From the NCBI GenBank assembly GCA_020444765.1, contig JAGRHW010000150.1, positions 1-8,229 on the forward strand: DNA of 8,229 bases. Direction: 5' to 3'. The notes beneath the pieces were generated by a model. The model made no database searches. It was not told the DNA's origin and saw only the letters and a list, made by a program, of their open reading frames with translations. Made by a program: the position numbers and the translations under genes. This stretch comes from Gammaproteobacteria bacterium. Lineage in GTDB: Bacteria; Pseudomonadota; Gammaproteobacteria; Granulosicoccales; Granulosicoccaceae. Below are positions 1 to 6,781 of this stretch, piece by piece (positions within the stretch are counted from its first letter, which is position 1; each line of letters begins with the position of its first letter).

Positions 1-2627
1 CTGTCCTGCGACAAGCTTACCGTGGGGGCATTTTCTTCGACGGCCGACTCCTGGATCGAGAAGCGAACGCTGGCCTGTAAATCGTAGGATTCATCGAAAA
101 ACAATCGCGCTTCGAAGTCTCCGATACCGATATACTCGCTGAGAAAGCCTAACTGCCCGGCCACAGGGCCGGCATCAGACGGTTGCTGGCTGCCATTGGT
201 ATAAAGCCACATCAGGACCTGCTCATTCGGCGCCCCGACCGGCGCGATACCGACCCAATCCCGGCCGCTACCGATCGCACCGTCGAAGTTGACCAGCACT
301 TCATCACCTGGTGCGTAAACAGCCTTGCTGGTCGTCACACTTGCCGCGACATCGGCGCTGATCTCGAACTGTATGCGGTGAGTCACCTCATCACTGCCTT
401 CGAGAAACAGACGCGCCTCGAATCGGCCGATGCCGATGTAGTCGCTGAGAAACTCAACACTGCCGCTCACCGGGCTGGCTTCCGACGTGGATTGCGTACC
501 ATTGGTATACAGCCACATCAGCAGTTCGGCATCACTACTGCCAACGGGCGCGATGCTGATCCAGTCTGACCCCGTGCCGCCGGTATCGGTGAAATTCACT
601 TGTACTGTATCACCGGCCGAGTAAACCTCCTGCGAGACGGATAAGCGGGCTTCCGGCAGTGCTTCTTCAGTGATGGTGAAACGAACCGTCTGACTCGCAA
701 CCCCGGCACCTTCCAGAAAAAGCCGGGCTTCAAAGTCACCGATACCGATATACTCGCTGAGAAACTGCAACTCACCTTCCAGCGGACCTTCCGCCGAGAC
801 CGTCTGCGTACCATTGGTATACAGCCACATCAGCAGCTGCCCATCGGGCGAGCCAACCGGCGCGATACTGACCCAGTCATCACCGGCGCCCGAGGCATCG
901 GCAAAATGGACGGTCACCCGTTCGCCACTGGTATAGACAGGCTTGCTGACAGAAATTTCTCCTGAGGTCGCTTCGGAATCACCCTGGTCATTTCCGGAGT
1001 CGTCCTTACCGTTGCCGGAATTACCTCCGCCGTTACCGGAATTACCCTGACCACCTTCGGAATTGCCATTGTCATTGTTACCCTCGCCTTTTCCGGGATT
1101 ACCTTGACCATTGCCGGGATTTTCCTCACCGCTATCCTCACCCTCGCCACTTCCTGAATCGTCCGTACCATTGTCAGAACCATCTTCTCCACCGCTGGCT
1201 ACATCGCTGGCCGGTACACGTAAATCGATCACATAGGTATCCACCGATCCCGAATCGTACCAGTCACTGGCAAACAGGATCCGCGTACCGCTCGGACTGA
1301 GCACCGGATGCGGTTCTCCGAAGTAACCCGGCCCGTAGCCTGAAGTGTTTTCGGCATCTTTCGCATAAGTGCGCGTATGGGCGAGACGACAGGTTTTCGG
1401 CTCGTCTTCATCCGCATAGGTCAGGCTGATTTCGGAAAACAGCACCGGCGCGGGCCGATTGTTACTAAAGTATTTGTAGTTGCCGTAGCCAATCGTCGAC
1501 ATCACCACCCAGCCCGGATTGGCACTGGAAAGCGCCGACACATGGGTGCCGCTTTGCGGATAAGCCCAGCCGTTGCTCTGACCGATGATGACGCGGCAGG
1601 CACCGGTTTCCAGGTCATAGGACACCATCGAGCCGGTACCGCCGTTGGCGTCACCGTCACAACCGTTCTCGGCCGGGTCATACATCGCCGTGTACATCGC
1701 ATCGTGGCCGTTCGGCAACAGACCGATGCTGTTGTGTTCCGGGTTGGGAATCGTCCGCAGCACGCCGTCGTTATCGAACAGGCCGTTGTAGCTGATGTCC
1801 AGATTGCGCAGCAGATTCATGTCGGTATCCAGTACCGAGCCCTGCAACAATACACGCTGGTTACTCGGTGTCGGCGACATCGAGACATTATAGGCATAAC
1901 CGAAGTCATTACCGGCGAAGGGCTGCGCCGGATCTATAACCACCTGATTGCTGATCTCGCCGGTACGGACATTGACGATAAACGTCTGGTCGGTGGCGTC
2001 ACCGTTAAAAGCATTGTTGTTACAACGCAAGCCGATATGGTCGCCGTACATGGCTTGCACATCGGAGCCTGAGGTCGCCGAGCCGCCCGCCGCTTCCGGG
2101 TGACCGCACAGCTGGCCGACGTCGGCTACAATCTGCTTTTCTTCGGTGTTAACGTTGTAACGAACCAGGGTGTCGTAAAATTCGTCGTTGACCGGATACG
2201 CCTGCACGTAATAAAGGTGATCGGCACTCTTCGGGTCCCAGAAAACTTCCTCAAGATCCGCAGGCACGATATCGAGCTTGCGGATATGGTCGTAGGTCTG
2301 CCCGTCATACAGATGGTGGCCAGGGCCTTCGGTGCCGGTGTGATAGAGAATCAGCTTGCTCTCATCGGCATTCCAGGCTTGCACTGTGTTGTACATCGTC
2401 TTCACGACGCCACCCTGCTTGGCGTTACTGATTCGCGTGATCTCGGAACCAAAAGCCGGGTCGTGGTACGATTCCAGGTAGCCGGGTTTGGCCATGGTTT
2501 CAACCAGACGAGGTTCCCGGTCGGTCACCCGCGTGTCACAAAAATCCGCTGTTGCCGCCGTTAACGAACCGGCAAACGAGGTGCCGAGGGCAATCGAGAC
2601 CGCGCTAAACAGTGCCTTGGCTTGCAT
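1..2627 (-). CDS. Secreted PD40-like beta-propeller protein with tandem Ig-like repeats (3' end outside window)
   Basis: The frame opens with ATG at 2627-2625 and stays open for 875 codons to the window edge, so the C-terminus is missing. A ribosome binding site (AGGGAG, complement of 2635-2640) sits 7 bases upstream. Residues 1-27 form a signal peptide: Lys4, a hydrophobic core, and probable signal peptidase I cleavage after ATA at 25-27. No lipobox is visible. Residues about 30-475 look like a beta-propeller of the PD40/TolB type: blade-like segments include WNADESKLILY from Trp85 and SPSGTRILFASD at 444-455. His362 (GTHVS) and His440 (EPHP) recall metal-site positions of oligogalacturonate-lyase-like propellers, but this is only a resemblance. 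Residues about 479-556 are a Gly/Asn/Asp/Ser/Glu-rich linker. Three Ig-like repeats follow, with DW(V/I)SIAP motifs at Trp585, Trp689 and Trp791. A fourth repeat starts near residue 870. The protein is probably periplasmic or extracellular; substrate and activity are unknown. The reading frame is secure, the function is not. Confidence 0.88.
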   Translation of the reverse strand, partial: MQAKALFSAVSIALGTSFAGSLTAATADFCDTRVTDREPRLVETMAKPGYLESYHDPAFGSEITRISNAKQGGVVKTMYNTVQAWNADESKLILYHTGTEGPGHHLYDGQTYDHIRKLDIVPADLEEVFWDPKSADHLYYVQAYPVNDEFYDTLVRYNVNTEEKQIVADVGQLCGHPEAAGGSATSGSDVQAMYGDHIGLRCNNNAFNGDATDQTFIVNVRTGEISNQVVIDPAQPFAGNDFGYAYNVSMSPTPSNQRVLLQGSVLDTDMNLLRNLDISYNGLFDNDGVLRTIPNPEHNSIGLLPNGHDAMYTAMYDPAENGCDGDANGGTGSMVSYDLETGACRVIIGQSNGWAYPQSGTHVSALSSANPGWVVMSTIGYGNYKYFSNNRPAPVLFSEISLTYADEDEPKTCRLAHTRTYAKDAENTSGYGPGYFGEPHPVLSPSGTRILFASDWYDSGSVDTYVIDLRVPASDVASGGEDGSDNGTDDSGSGEGEDSGEENPGNGQGNPGKGEGNNDNGNSEGGQGNSGNGGGNSGNGKDDSGNDQGDSEATSGEISVSKPVYTSGERVTVHFADASGAGDDWVSIAPVGSPDGQLLMWLYTNGTQTVSAEGPLEGELQFLSEYIGIGDFEARLFLEGAGVASQTVRFTITEEALPEARLSVSQEVYSAGDTVQVNFTDTGGTGSDWISIAPVGSSDAELLMWLYTNGTQSTSEASPVSGSVEFLSDYIGIGRFEARLFLEGSDEVTHRIQFEISADVAASVTTSKAVYAPGDEVLVNFDGAIGSGRDWVGIAPVGAPNEQVLMWLYTNGSQQPSDAGPVAGQLGFLSEYIGIGDFEARLFFDESYDLQASVRFSIQESAVEENAPTVSLSQD
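3..956 (-). repeat. Tandem Ig-like domain repeats, about 103 codons each
   Basis: Three full copies and the start of a fourth are coded here, with starts near residues 558, 661, 764 and 870. Each copy has the order Y-x-x-G near the start, then DW(V/I)SIAPVG, LLMWLYTNG(T/S)Q, FLS(E/D)YIGIG(D/R)FEARLF, and a final hydrophobic strand. The plus-strand sequence ATTGGTATA recurs at 195, 501 and 813, so the DNA period is about 306-312 bases. The fold is inferred to be an Ig-like beta-sandwich like those attached to secreted bacterial phosphatases and other exported enzymes. Likely roles are adhesion, substrate binding or spacing. Confidence 0.85.
955..1193 (-). repeat. Low-complexity Gly/Asn/Asp/Ser/Glu linker within the secreted protein
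   Basis: Codons for residues about 479-556 of the secreted protein encode almost only Gly, Asn, Asp, Ser, Glu, Gln, Pro and a few Lys. Short recurring units such as GNGQGNPGKGEG and GNSGNGGGNSGNG are visible. On the plus strand this appears as runs of ACC-containing triplets. The segment separates the propeller from the Ig-like repeats and should be a flexible, acidic tether. Asp/Asn/Gly-rich linkers sometimes bind calcium, but no canonical RTX nonapeptide is present. Such repeats can change length by slippage. Confidence 0.8.
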
Positions 2628-3293
2628 AAGCTTTCTCCCTTTGATTTTTTATTCGTGCAACTTTTCAATGGTTTTATCGGCGCCATGACAAAATCCTGCC
2701 TTTGCCATATGGCCCCCGGGGATCTGCAATTAACAATCCAGATACACTTGGACGATCGGGTGCTTGTTCATTTATGAGCGCGAAGTCTCGCCGGAACGCC
2801 CAAAAAGGCCGCAATACGTCGAGCGTGTAATGAAATGAACGGGTTTAAAAAGAAATTGACAGAATGTTTCGCGGTTCTAACAGCCGGTTACAGATCAGCA
2901 AGTCGGTAAATTGGCAGATGTGTCAACAAAACGCCTGAAAAAAATTCCTTTTATAGGCAGGCAGTTGAAGTGGTTTCAGAAAAATAATCAGAACAATAAA
3001 AACCAATCTTTTGGAATTTATGATATTTCATCAACAAGCAAGACAGAATTCACGATCCAGTGTCTGTTAAGACAGCAATTTTCTCCAGCCGTGATTCAAT
3101 CGAAACCCGCTGTCATTGCTTGTACTTATAATCAAGGAGTTGAAAACATTACAAATCACCCGCGAGTTGCCGAATATACTTGTATGGCAGGTTACATTCG
3201 TGTAACAATTGCTCTCCGTTTTCAAGGTAGCAACCGTATTATCAGTGTGCAGGCGTCCAGATAGCGCCATCCGTGCACTGCAGGGAGGACACC
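2628..3293. other. Long AT-rich spacer between divergent genes; no supported gene
   Basis: This 666-base gap lies between the secreted-protein start (minus) and the small gene (plus). It should hold both promoters. Visible elements are a ten-base palindrome GCCATATGGC at 2704-2713 followed by CCCCGGGG at 2714-2721, and an eight-base inverted pair GTTCATTT (2766-2773) / AAATGAAC (2833-2840). There is also a TTGACA at 2856-2861 without a good -10, a perfect TATAAT at 3127-3132 without a recognisable -35, and the palindrome at 3191-3206. From about 2920 to 3250 the base composition is clearly AT-richer than the genes. The only open frame of note (2911-3264) starts with TTG, has no ribosome binding site and resembles nothing I know. 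Confidence 0.6.
3191..3206. promoter_or_regulatory. Perfect 16-base inverted repeat (possible operator or hairpin)
   Basis: The sequence GTTACATTCGTGTAAC has two perfect six-base arms around a TTCG centre. It lies 88 bases before the start of the small gene at 3294 and upstream of a weak -10-like TATTAT at 3237-3242. It could be the binding site of a dimeric regulator, or a short UUCG-capped hairpin if transcribed. I do not recognise it as the site of a specific regulator. Confidence 0.35.
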
Positions 3294-3470
3294 ATGACCA
3301 CCACGCACGCACATCGAAAACAGCAAAGCCGTCAAGCCAAAAATCCCAGTATCATGAATCTGGATGAAATGCCGGAACTGATCGCCCGGGTACTGCTGAA
3401 TGACAGGCGCTCCGCGAATTCCCGTAATACAAAAGCTTCGAAGTACAAATACAATCGGCTCGCATCCTGA
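3294..3470 (+). CDS. Small hypothetical protein, 58 residues
   Basis: I do not recognise this protein. The start is ATG at 3294, placed 5 bases after a strong ribosome binding site, GGGAGG at 3283-3288. The stop is TGA at 3468-3470, and an intrinsic terminator begins 28 bases later, so the unit looks like a complete single-gene transcript. The product is basic at both ends: the N-terminus is rich in Thr, His, Lys, Gln and Arg, and the C-terminus in Lys, Arg, Ser and Asn. A central segment, LDEMPELIARVLLNDR (residues 23-38), could form an amphipathic helix. There is no signal peptide, membrane segment or cysteine. A small nucleic-acid-binding or regulatory protein is possible, but nothing shows it. 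Support comes from the translation signals and terminator, not from homology. Confidence 0.5.
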   Translation: MTTTHAHRKQQSRQAKNPSIMNLDEMPELIARVLLNDRRSANSRNTKASKYKYNRLAS

Positions 3471-3497
3471 GCCAGGATCCACACGCTTTAAATCCAG

Positions 3498-3550
3498 AAA
3501 AACGCTGCACCTTTCCGGACTGAACAACGGTTCCGGAGGCAGCGTTTTTT
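3498..3550 (+). terminator. Intrinsic terminator after the small gene
   Basis: The arm AAAAACGCTGC (3498-3508) pairs perfectly with GCAGCGTTTTT (3539-3549), followed by one more T. Inside, CCGG at 3515-3518 can pair with CCGG at 3533-3536 to extend the structure. The T-run at 3545-3550 gives the usual U-tract. It separates the small gene from the dehydrogenase gene 119 bases downstream, which therefore needs its own promoter. The A-run on the left arm could also allow termination from the other side, but no gene points that way here. Confidence 0.8.
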
Positions 3551-3596
3551 ATTGGCCGCCTTACTTACAGCCCTCCGACGCCTGACATAAAATTGC

Positions 3597-3625
3597 TTGC
3601 CGGCAGCCACAGCGCAGACTACATT
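3597..3625 (+). promoter_or_regulatory. Candidate sigma-70 promoter for the dehydrogenase gene
   Basis: TTGCCG at 3597-3602 (4 of 6 to the -35 consensus) and TACATT at 3620-3625 (4 of 6 to the -10) are 17 bases apart. The pair lies downstream of the terminator and upstream of the ribosome binding site, where a promoter is required. The predicted leader is about 35 bases. It includes a CAGCC/GGCTG pairing (3604-3608 with 3630-3634) followed by six Ts, which overlaps the promoter and is probably incidental. Confidence 0.35.
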
Positions 3626-3668
3626 GCCTGGCTGTTTTTTATGCAAAAAAATAAAAGGAGAAAGATTA

Positions 3669-4979
3669 ATGGCTCGCACAATCAATAAAGTTGCTGTAAT
3701 CGGCGCGGGAACCATGGGCGCAGGCATTGCCGGCATCTGTGCTCAGGCAGGTTTTCCGGTGGTTTTGCTGGATATCGTCGACGGCGCCGCAGACAAGGCC
3801 GTGGCTCGCCTGACCGGCGGCAAGCGACCTGTCATCACCGAACAGCAGGCAGCGCTGATCAGCTGCGGCTCATTGGACGCCAATCTCGACAGCCTTGCCG
3901 ATTGCGACTGGATTTGCGAAGTCATCATTGAAAAGCTCGAACCCAAGCAGGCGCTTTTTAACAAGCTGGAGCCGCTACGCAAGGACGGCTCGATCGTCAC
4001 CAGCAATACCTCCGGCATCCCCCTGCGCGACCTGACCGACGGCATGCCGGAGCGCCTGCGCCGGGATATCGCCATCACGCATTTCTTCAATCCCGTGCAT
4101 ATCATGAAGCTGCTGGAGCTGGTGCCGGGCGAAGAAACCGCTGCCGATGTCATTCCCACGCTGGCGGATTTTTTCGGACGACTCGGCAAAGGCGTGGTAT
4201 ATGCCAAGGACACCGTCAACTTTATCGGCAACCGGATTGGCTGTTTCTGGATTCTGTCCGGCCTGCATATCGCCGAATCGGCCCTGCGCGAAGGCCTGAG
4301 TATGGAAAAAATCGATGCCCTGATGTCTGAGCCGGTGGGTTTTCCCTCTACCGGACTTTACGGGCTCTGCGACCTGATCGGTCTCGATATCATGGAAAGC
4401 ATCGCGCGCAACCTGGACGCCAATCTGCCGGCCGATGACGCCGGCCGGCGCTATGTGAAATTTCCGGCCGCCGAACAGAACATGTTCGACAATGGTCAGC
4501 TCGGACGCAAAACCGGTGGCGGCTTCTACAAACTGATACGCCATGACGACGGCAGCAAGACCATGCAGATTTTTGACCTGTCAGCCGGCCAGTGGCGCAA
4601 CGCCGAAACGGTCGAACTGGAGAGCAATCACCGGACATTTTCCGCCCTGCTGACAGCCGACACGCCGGAAGGAAAATTTGCCTGGCAAATCATGAGCCCC
4701 ACACTCGCCTATGCCGCCGACCTGGTGCCGGAGATTGCCGATGACATCGTCAACGTCGACCGGGCAATGCGCTGGGGTTTCAACTGGCAACAAGGTCCGT
4801 TCGAAATGATCGACACATTCGGCGCCGATAATTTTATTACAAGACTGGAACAGGATGGGCAGCCCTTGCCGAACATGCTCAGGGTTTTGCGTGAATCCGG
4901 CAAGCAGTCATTCTATACGGAAGACGGCAAGAAATTTCTCGGCGTGGACGGCAACTATCACGACATCCCCGCGGAATAA
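3669..4979 (+). CDS. 3-hydroxyacyl-CoA dehydrogenase, FadN-like but without the enoyl-CoA hydratase domain
   Basis: The protein (436 residues) oxidises L-3-hydroxyacyl-CoA to 3-ketoacyl-CoA with NAD+, the third step of beta-oxidation, in the cytoplasm. The start is ATG at 3669, 8 bases after AAGGAG (3655-3660); an upstream in-frame TTG at 3597 lacks a site and would precede the Rossmann fold with junk. The NAD-binding motif GAGTMG is at 12-17, with Asp35 as the likely ribose-binding acid. Catalytic residues match the family: Ser115 in SNTS, His138 in HFFNP, Glu150 and Asn188 in FIGNRI. The first C-terminal domain runs to about residue 287 (GRKTGGGFY), and a second related domain covers about 335-430. 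In FadN-type relatives, as I recall them, the chain continues from the YHD(I/V) segment into a roughly 300-residue hydratase domain. Here the stop follows YHDIPAE directly. The family and active site are certain; the exact chain-length preference is unknown. Confidence 0.95.
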   Translation: MARTINKVAVIGAGTMGAGIAGICAQAGFPVVLLDIVDGAADKAVARLTGGKRPVITEQQAALISCGSLDANLDSLADCDWICEVIIEKLEPKQALFNKLEPLRKDGSIVTSNTSGIPLRDLTDGMPERLRRDIAITHFFNPVHIMKLLELVPGEETAADVIPTLADFFGRLGKGVVYAKDTVNFIGNRIGCFWILSGLHIAESALREGLSMEKIDALMSEPVGFPSTGLYGLCDLIGLDIMESIARNLDANLPADDAGRRYVKFPAAEQNMFDNGQLGRKTGGGFYKLIRHDDGSKTMQIFDLSAGQWRNAETVELESNHRTFSALLTADTPEGKFAWQIMSPTLAYAADLVPEIADDIVNVDRAMRWGFNWQQGPFEMIDTFGADNFITRLEQDGQPLPNMLRVLRESGKQSFYTEDGKKFLGVDGNYHDIPAE

Positions 4980-4999
4980 CTGCAAGTCTGTCACACACT

Positions 5000-5026
5000 G
5001 GAAAAGACCGATCTTCGGTCTTTTCC
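5000..5026. terminator. Bidirectional intrinsic terminator shared by convergent genes
   Basis: A perfect 12-base stem, GGAAAAGACCGA (5000-5011) with TCGGTCTTTTCC (5015-5026), encloses a three-base loop. The left arm carries an A-run and the right arm a T-run, so either strand ends its hairpin in U-rich sequence. It lies 21 bases after the dehydrogenase stop and 4 bases beyond the ClC stop codon (5030-5032, minus strand). It should terminate both convergent transcripts. Confidence 0.85.
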
Positions 5027-5029
5027 ATT

Positions 5030-6781
5030 TTAGTTGATACCGAATTCCTCGGCCCGCGCCGTGCGCAACACGTCATAATAGTTTTTCAGTAAATCCGTAC
5101 GGAATACCACGCCCTTGAACAGAAAACGTTCGGTATCCCTGGACTCCACCACCGGCATGTAATCGATATTTTGTTCGGCCATTTCCTGCAGCGCGACGAC
5201 CAGATTGGTGTGCTGCGAAATACTCTTTTCACTGCCGAACAAAATTTCCGCGGCCGGCGTATCGAATCCGTGATCGATCGAGGCCGCGACCAGCCTGCGC
5301 AAATTGGCGCTGCCGAGGAGGTTGCCGTCCTCGTCGAGCAGAATGGCGATACGGTTTTTATCCGTACTCAATTGCCGTTCGACATCAATGATCTTGTCGC
5401 CGTCACCCACCGGGCTGAAGTCCTGTTTGACCAGGTTTTCAACGGTCCGGGTACGTAGCAGACTCTGATCCCGCCCCGAGGTGATGTTGACGCCACGACG
5501 GGCAAGCTGCCAGCGGAAAAACGAGGTATGCGGTGACAACTGCATAAGCGTGCTGGCCATCGCGGCAGCCAGCATGACCGCGATCGTGACTTCGTAGTTG
5601 GCGGTGAGCTCAAAAACGATCAGCACCGTGGATATCGGGGCACCAAGCATCGCCGAGGCCAATGCGCCCATACCGACAATCGAATACACACCATGCTCGG
5701 AGACCAGATCCGGCAGCAGCGCCGAAACCAGCGTCCAGATTAACGCACCAAGCAAGGCGCCGAACACCAGCGATGGGGTAAAAACCCCGCCGGCAAAACC
5801 GCTGCCGAGCGCGATGCCGGTGCCGAGAAATCGCATCACCAGCAGCACCATCAGCAAGGTCGGCAACAGTTCCTGATTAAGCGATTGATCGATCGACTGA
5901 TAACCGCTGCCCAGTACATCCGGAAAGCGGATCGCGATCGCGCCGATCAGCAAGCCTCCCAGAGCCGGTCGGCACCAGAGCGGCGCCTTGCTCGCCTGCC
6001 AGAAGTCCTGGATCTTTCCGACCAGCAGGATCAGCACCAGTACGAACAGGGCGCAGAACAGCCCGAGGAGACCGAAAATCGGCAGCTCCCAGAACGAATT
6101 CAACTGAAAATGAGGCAGACTGAACACCGCATCGCCACCCAGAACGGATTGACGGACGATCACCGATGCCGCCGATGCAACTACGATCGGCGCGAAGACC
6201 CGCATGGTGTAATAACCGACCACCACTTCCAGTGCGAACAACACACCGGCGATCGGCGCATTGAAGGAGGCGGTCACGGCCGCCGCCGCGCCGCAACCGA
6301 GCAAGGTCAGCGAATCGGACTGCGTCAGGCCGAGCCTTTCTGCAAGCCAGGCACTTATCGAGGCGCCGATATGCACTGCCGGCCCCTCCCGGCCGACCGG
6401 CGCACCCGACCCCATGGAAATCGCTGCGGCGAAAGCCGCGCCTACCCCGGAACGCACATCCATGCGGGCACCGCGCACCGCGCAGGCTTCCATGACATCG
6501 GCAATACCGTGATAGCGTTGACCTTGCATAAAATGCAACAAAGCGCCAACGATCAAGCCGCCTATCGCCGGTGTCAGCAGCACCAGCCAGGTCGGACTGC
6601 CGGCCACCACGCTGGCAAATCGCACCTCCGACATACTGCCGAAAACGCCTTCCTGCACCAGCGCAATCAGGCCGATCAAACCGAGCGTTGCAAACCCGGC
6701 CACCACACCGACAAATGCACTGAGCATAAAAAAGCGTACCCGCACGTTAACCGCGGACTGGTAGTAGGATTTAAGCCTCAT
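5030..6781 (-). CDS. ClC-family chloride channel/transporter with C-terminal CBS pair
   Basis: The 583-residue inner-membrane protein moves chloride or related anions. Hydrophobic helices span about residues 15-415. ClC signature motifs are all present: GSGAP at 124-128 (Ser125 at the anion site), GREGP at 130-134 (Glu132, the external gating glutamate), and GVFTP at 332-336. In the helix after GVLFALEV the position of the internal proton glutamate of the E. coli exchanger aligns with Val186. The anion-coordinating Tyr near the last helix aligns tentatively with Phe422. Residues about 447-505 and 509-572 form two CBS domains (LLDEDGNLLG and DYMPVV are typical strands), likely nucleotide-sensing regulators. 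ATG at 6781 is the first plausible start, although the ribosome binding site is weak (only AGG about 12 bases upstream). The gene is convergent with the dehydrogenase and divergent from the thiolase. Family is certain; channel versus H+/Cl- exchange is open. Confidence 0.95.
   Translation of the reverse strand: MRLKSYYQSAVNVRVRFFMLSAFVGVVAGFATLGLIGLIALVQEGVFGSMSEVRFASVVAGSPTWLVLLTPAIGGLIVGALLHFMQGQRYHGIADVMEACAVRGARMDVRSGVGAAFAAAISMGSGAPVGREGPAVHIGASISAWLAERLGLTQSDSLTLLGCGAAAAVTASFNAPIAGVLFALEVVVGYYTMRVFAPIVVASAASVIVRQSVLGGDAVFSLPHFQLNSFWELPIFGLLGLFCALFVLVLILLVGKIQDFWQASKAPLWCRPALGGLLIGAIAIRFPDVLGSGYQSIDQSLNQELLPTLLMVLLVMRFLGTGIALGSGFAGGVFTPSLVFGALLGALIWTLVSALLPDLVSEHGVYSIVGMGALASAMLGAPISTVLIVFELTANYEVTIAVMLAAAMASTLMQLSPHTSFFRWQLARRGVNITSGRDQSLLRTRTVENLVKQDFSPVGDGDKIIDVERQLSTDKNRIAILLDEDGNLLGSANLRRLVAASIDHGFDTPAAEILFGSEKSISQHTNLVVALQEMAEQNIDYMPVVESRDTERFLFKGVVFRTDLLKNYYDVLRTARAEEFGIN

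Noticed and set aside
955..1193. CRISPR-like or transposon-like short repeats
   Set aside because: The periodicity is codon-based within a coding frame for a Gly/Asn/Asp linker; there are no uniform repeats with unique spacers.
1377..2072. 231-codon plus-strand open frame opposite the secreted-protein gene
   Set aside because: It is antisense to a frame with clear signal peptide, PD40 motifs and a ribosome binding site; its sequence is low-information and it has no translation signals.
2774..2830. 18-codon leader-like frame on the plus strand (ATG at 2774)
   Set aside because: No ribosome binding site, no run of regulatory codons and no terminator/antiterminator pair downstream.
2911..3264. 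117-codon plus-strand frame in the AT-rich spacer
   Set aside because: TTG start, no ribosome binding site, no recognisable sequence; the AT-rich composition and lack of signals make a gene unlikely, though a decayed gene cannot be excluded.
3597..3668. N-terminal extension of the dehydrogenase from an upstream TTG
   Set aside because: The ATG at 3669 has an ideal AAGGAG site and begins just before the Rossmann motif as in the family; the extension includes promoter and ribosome-binding-site sequence.
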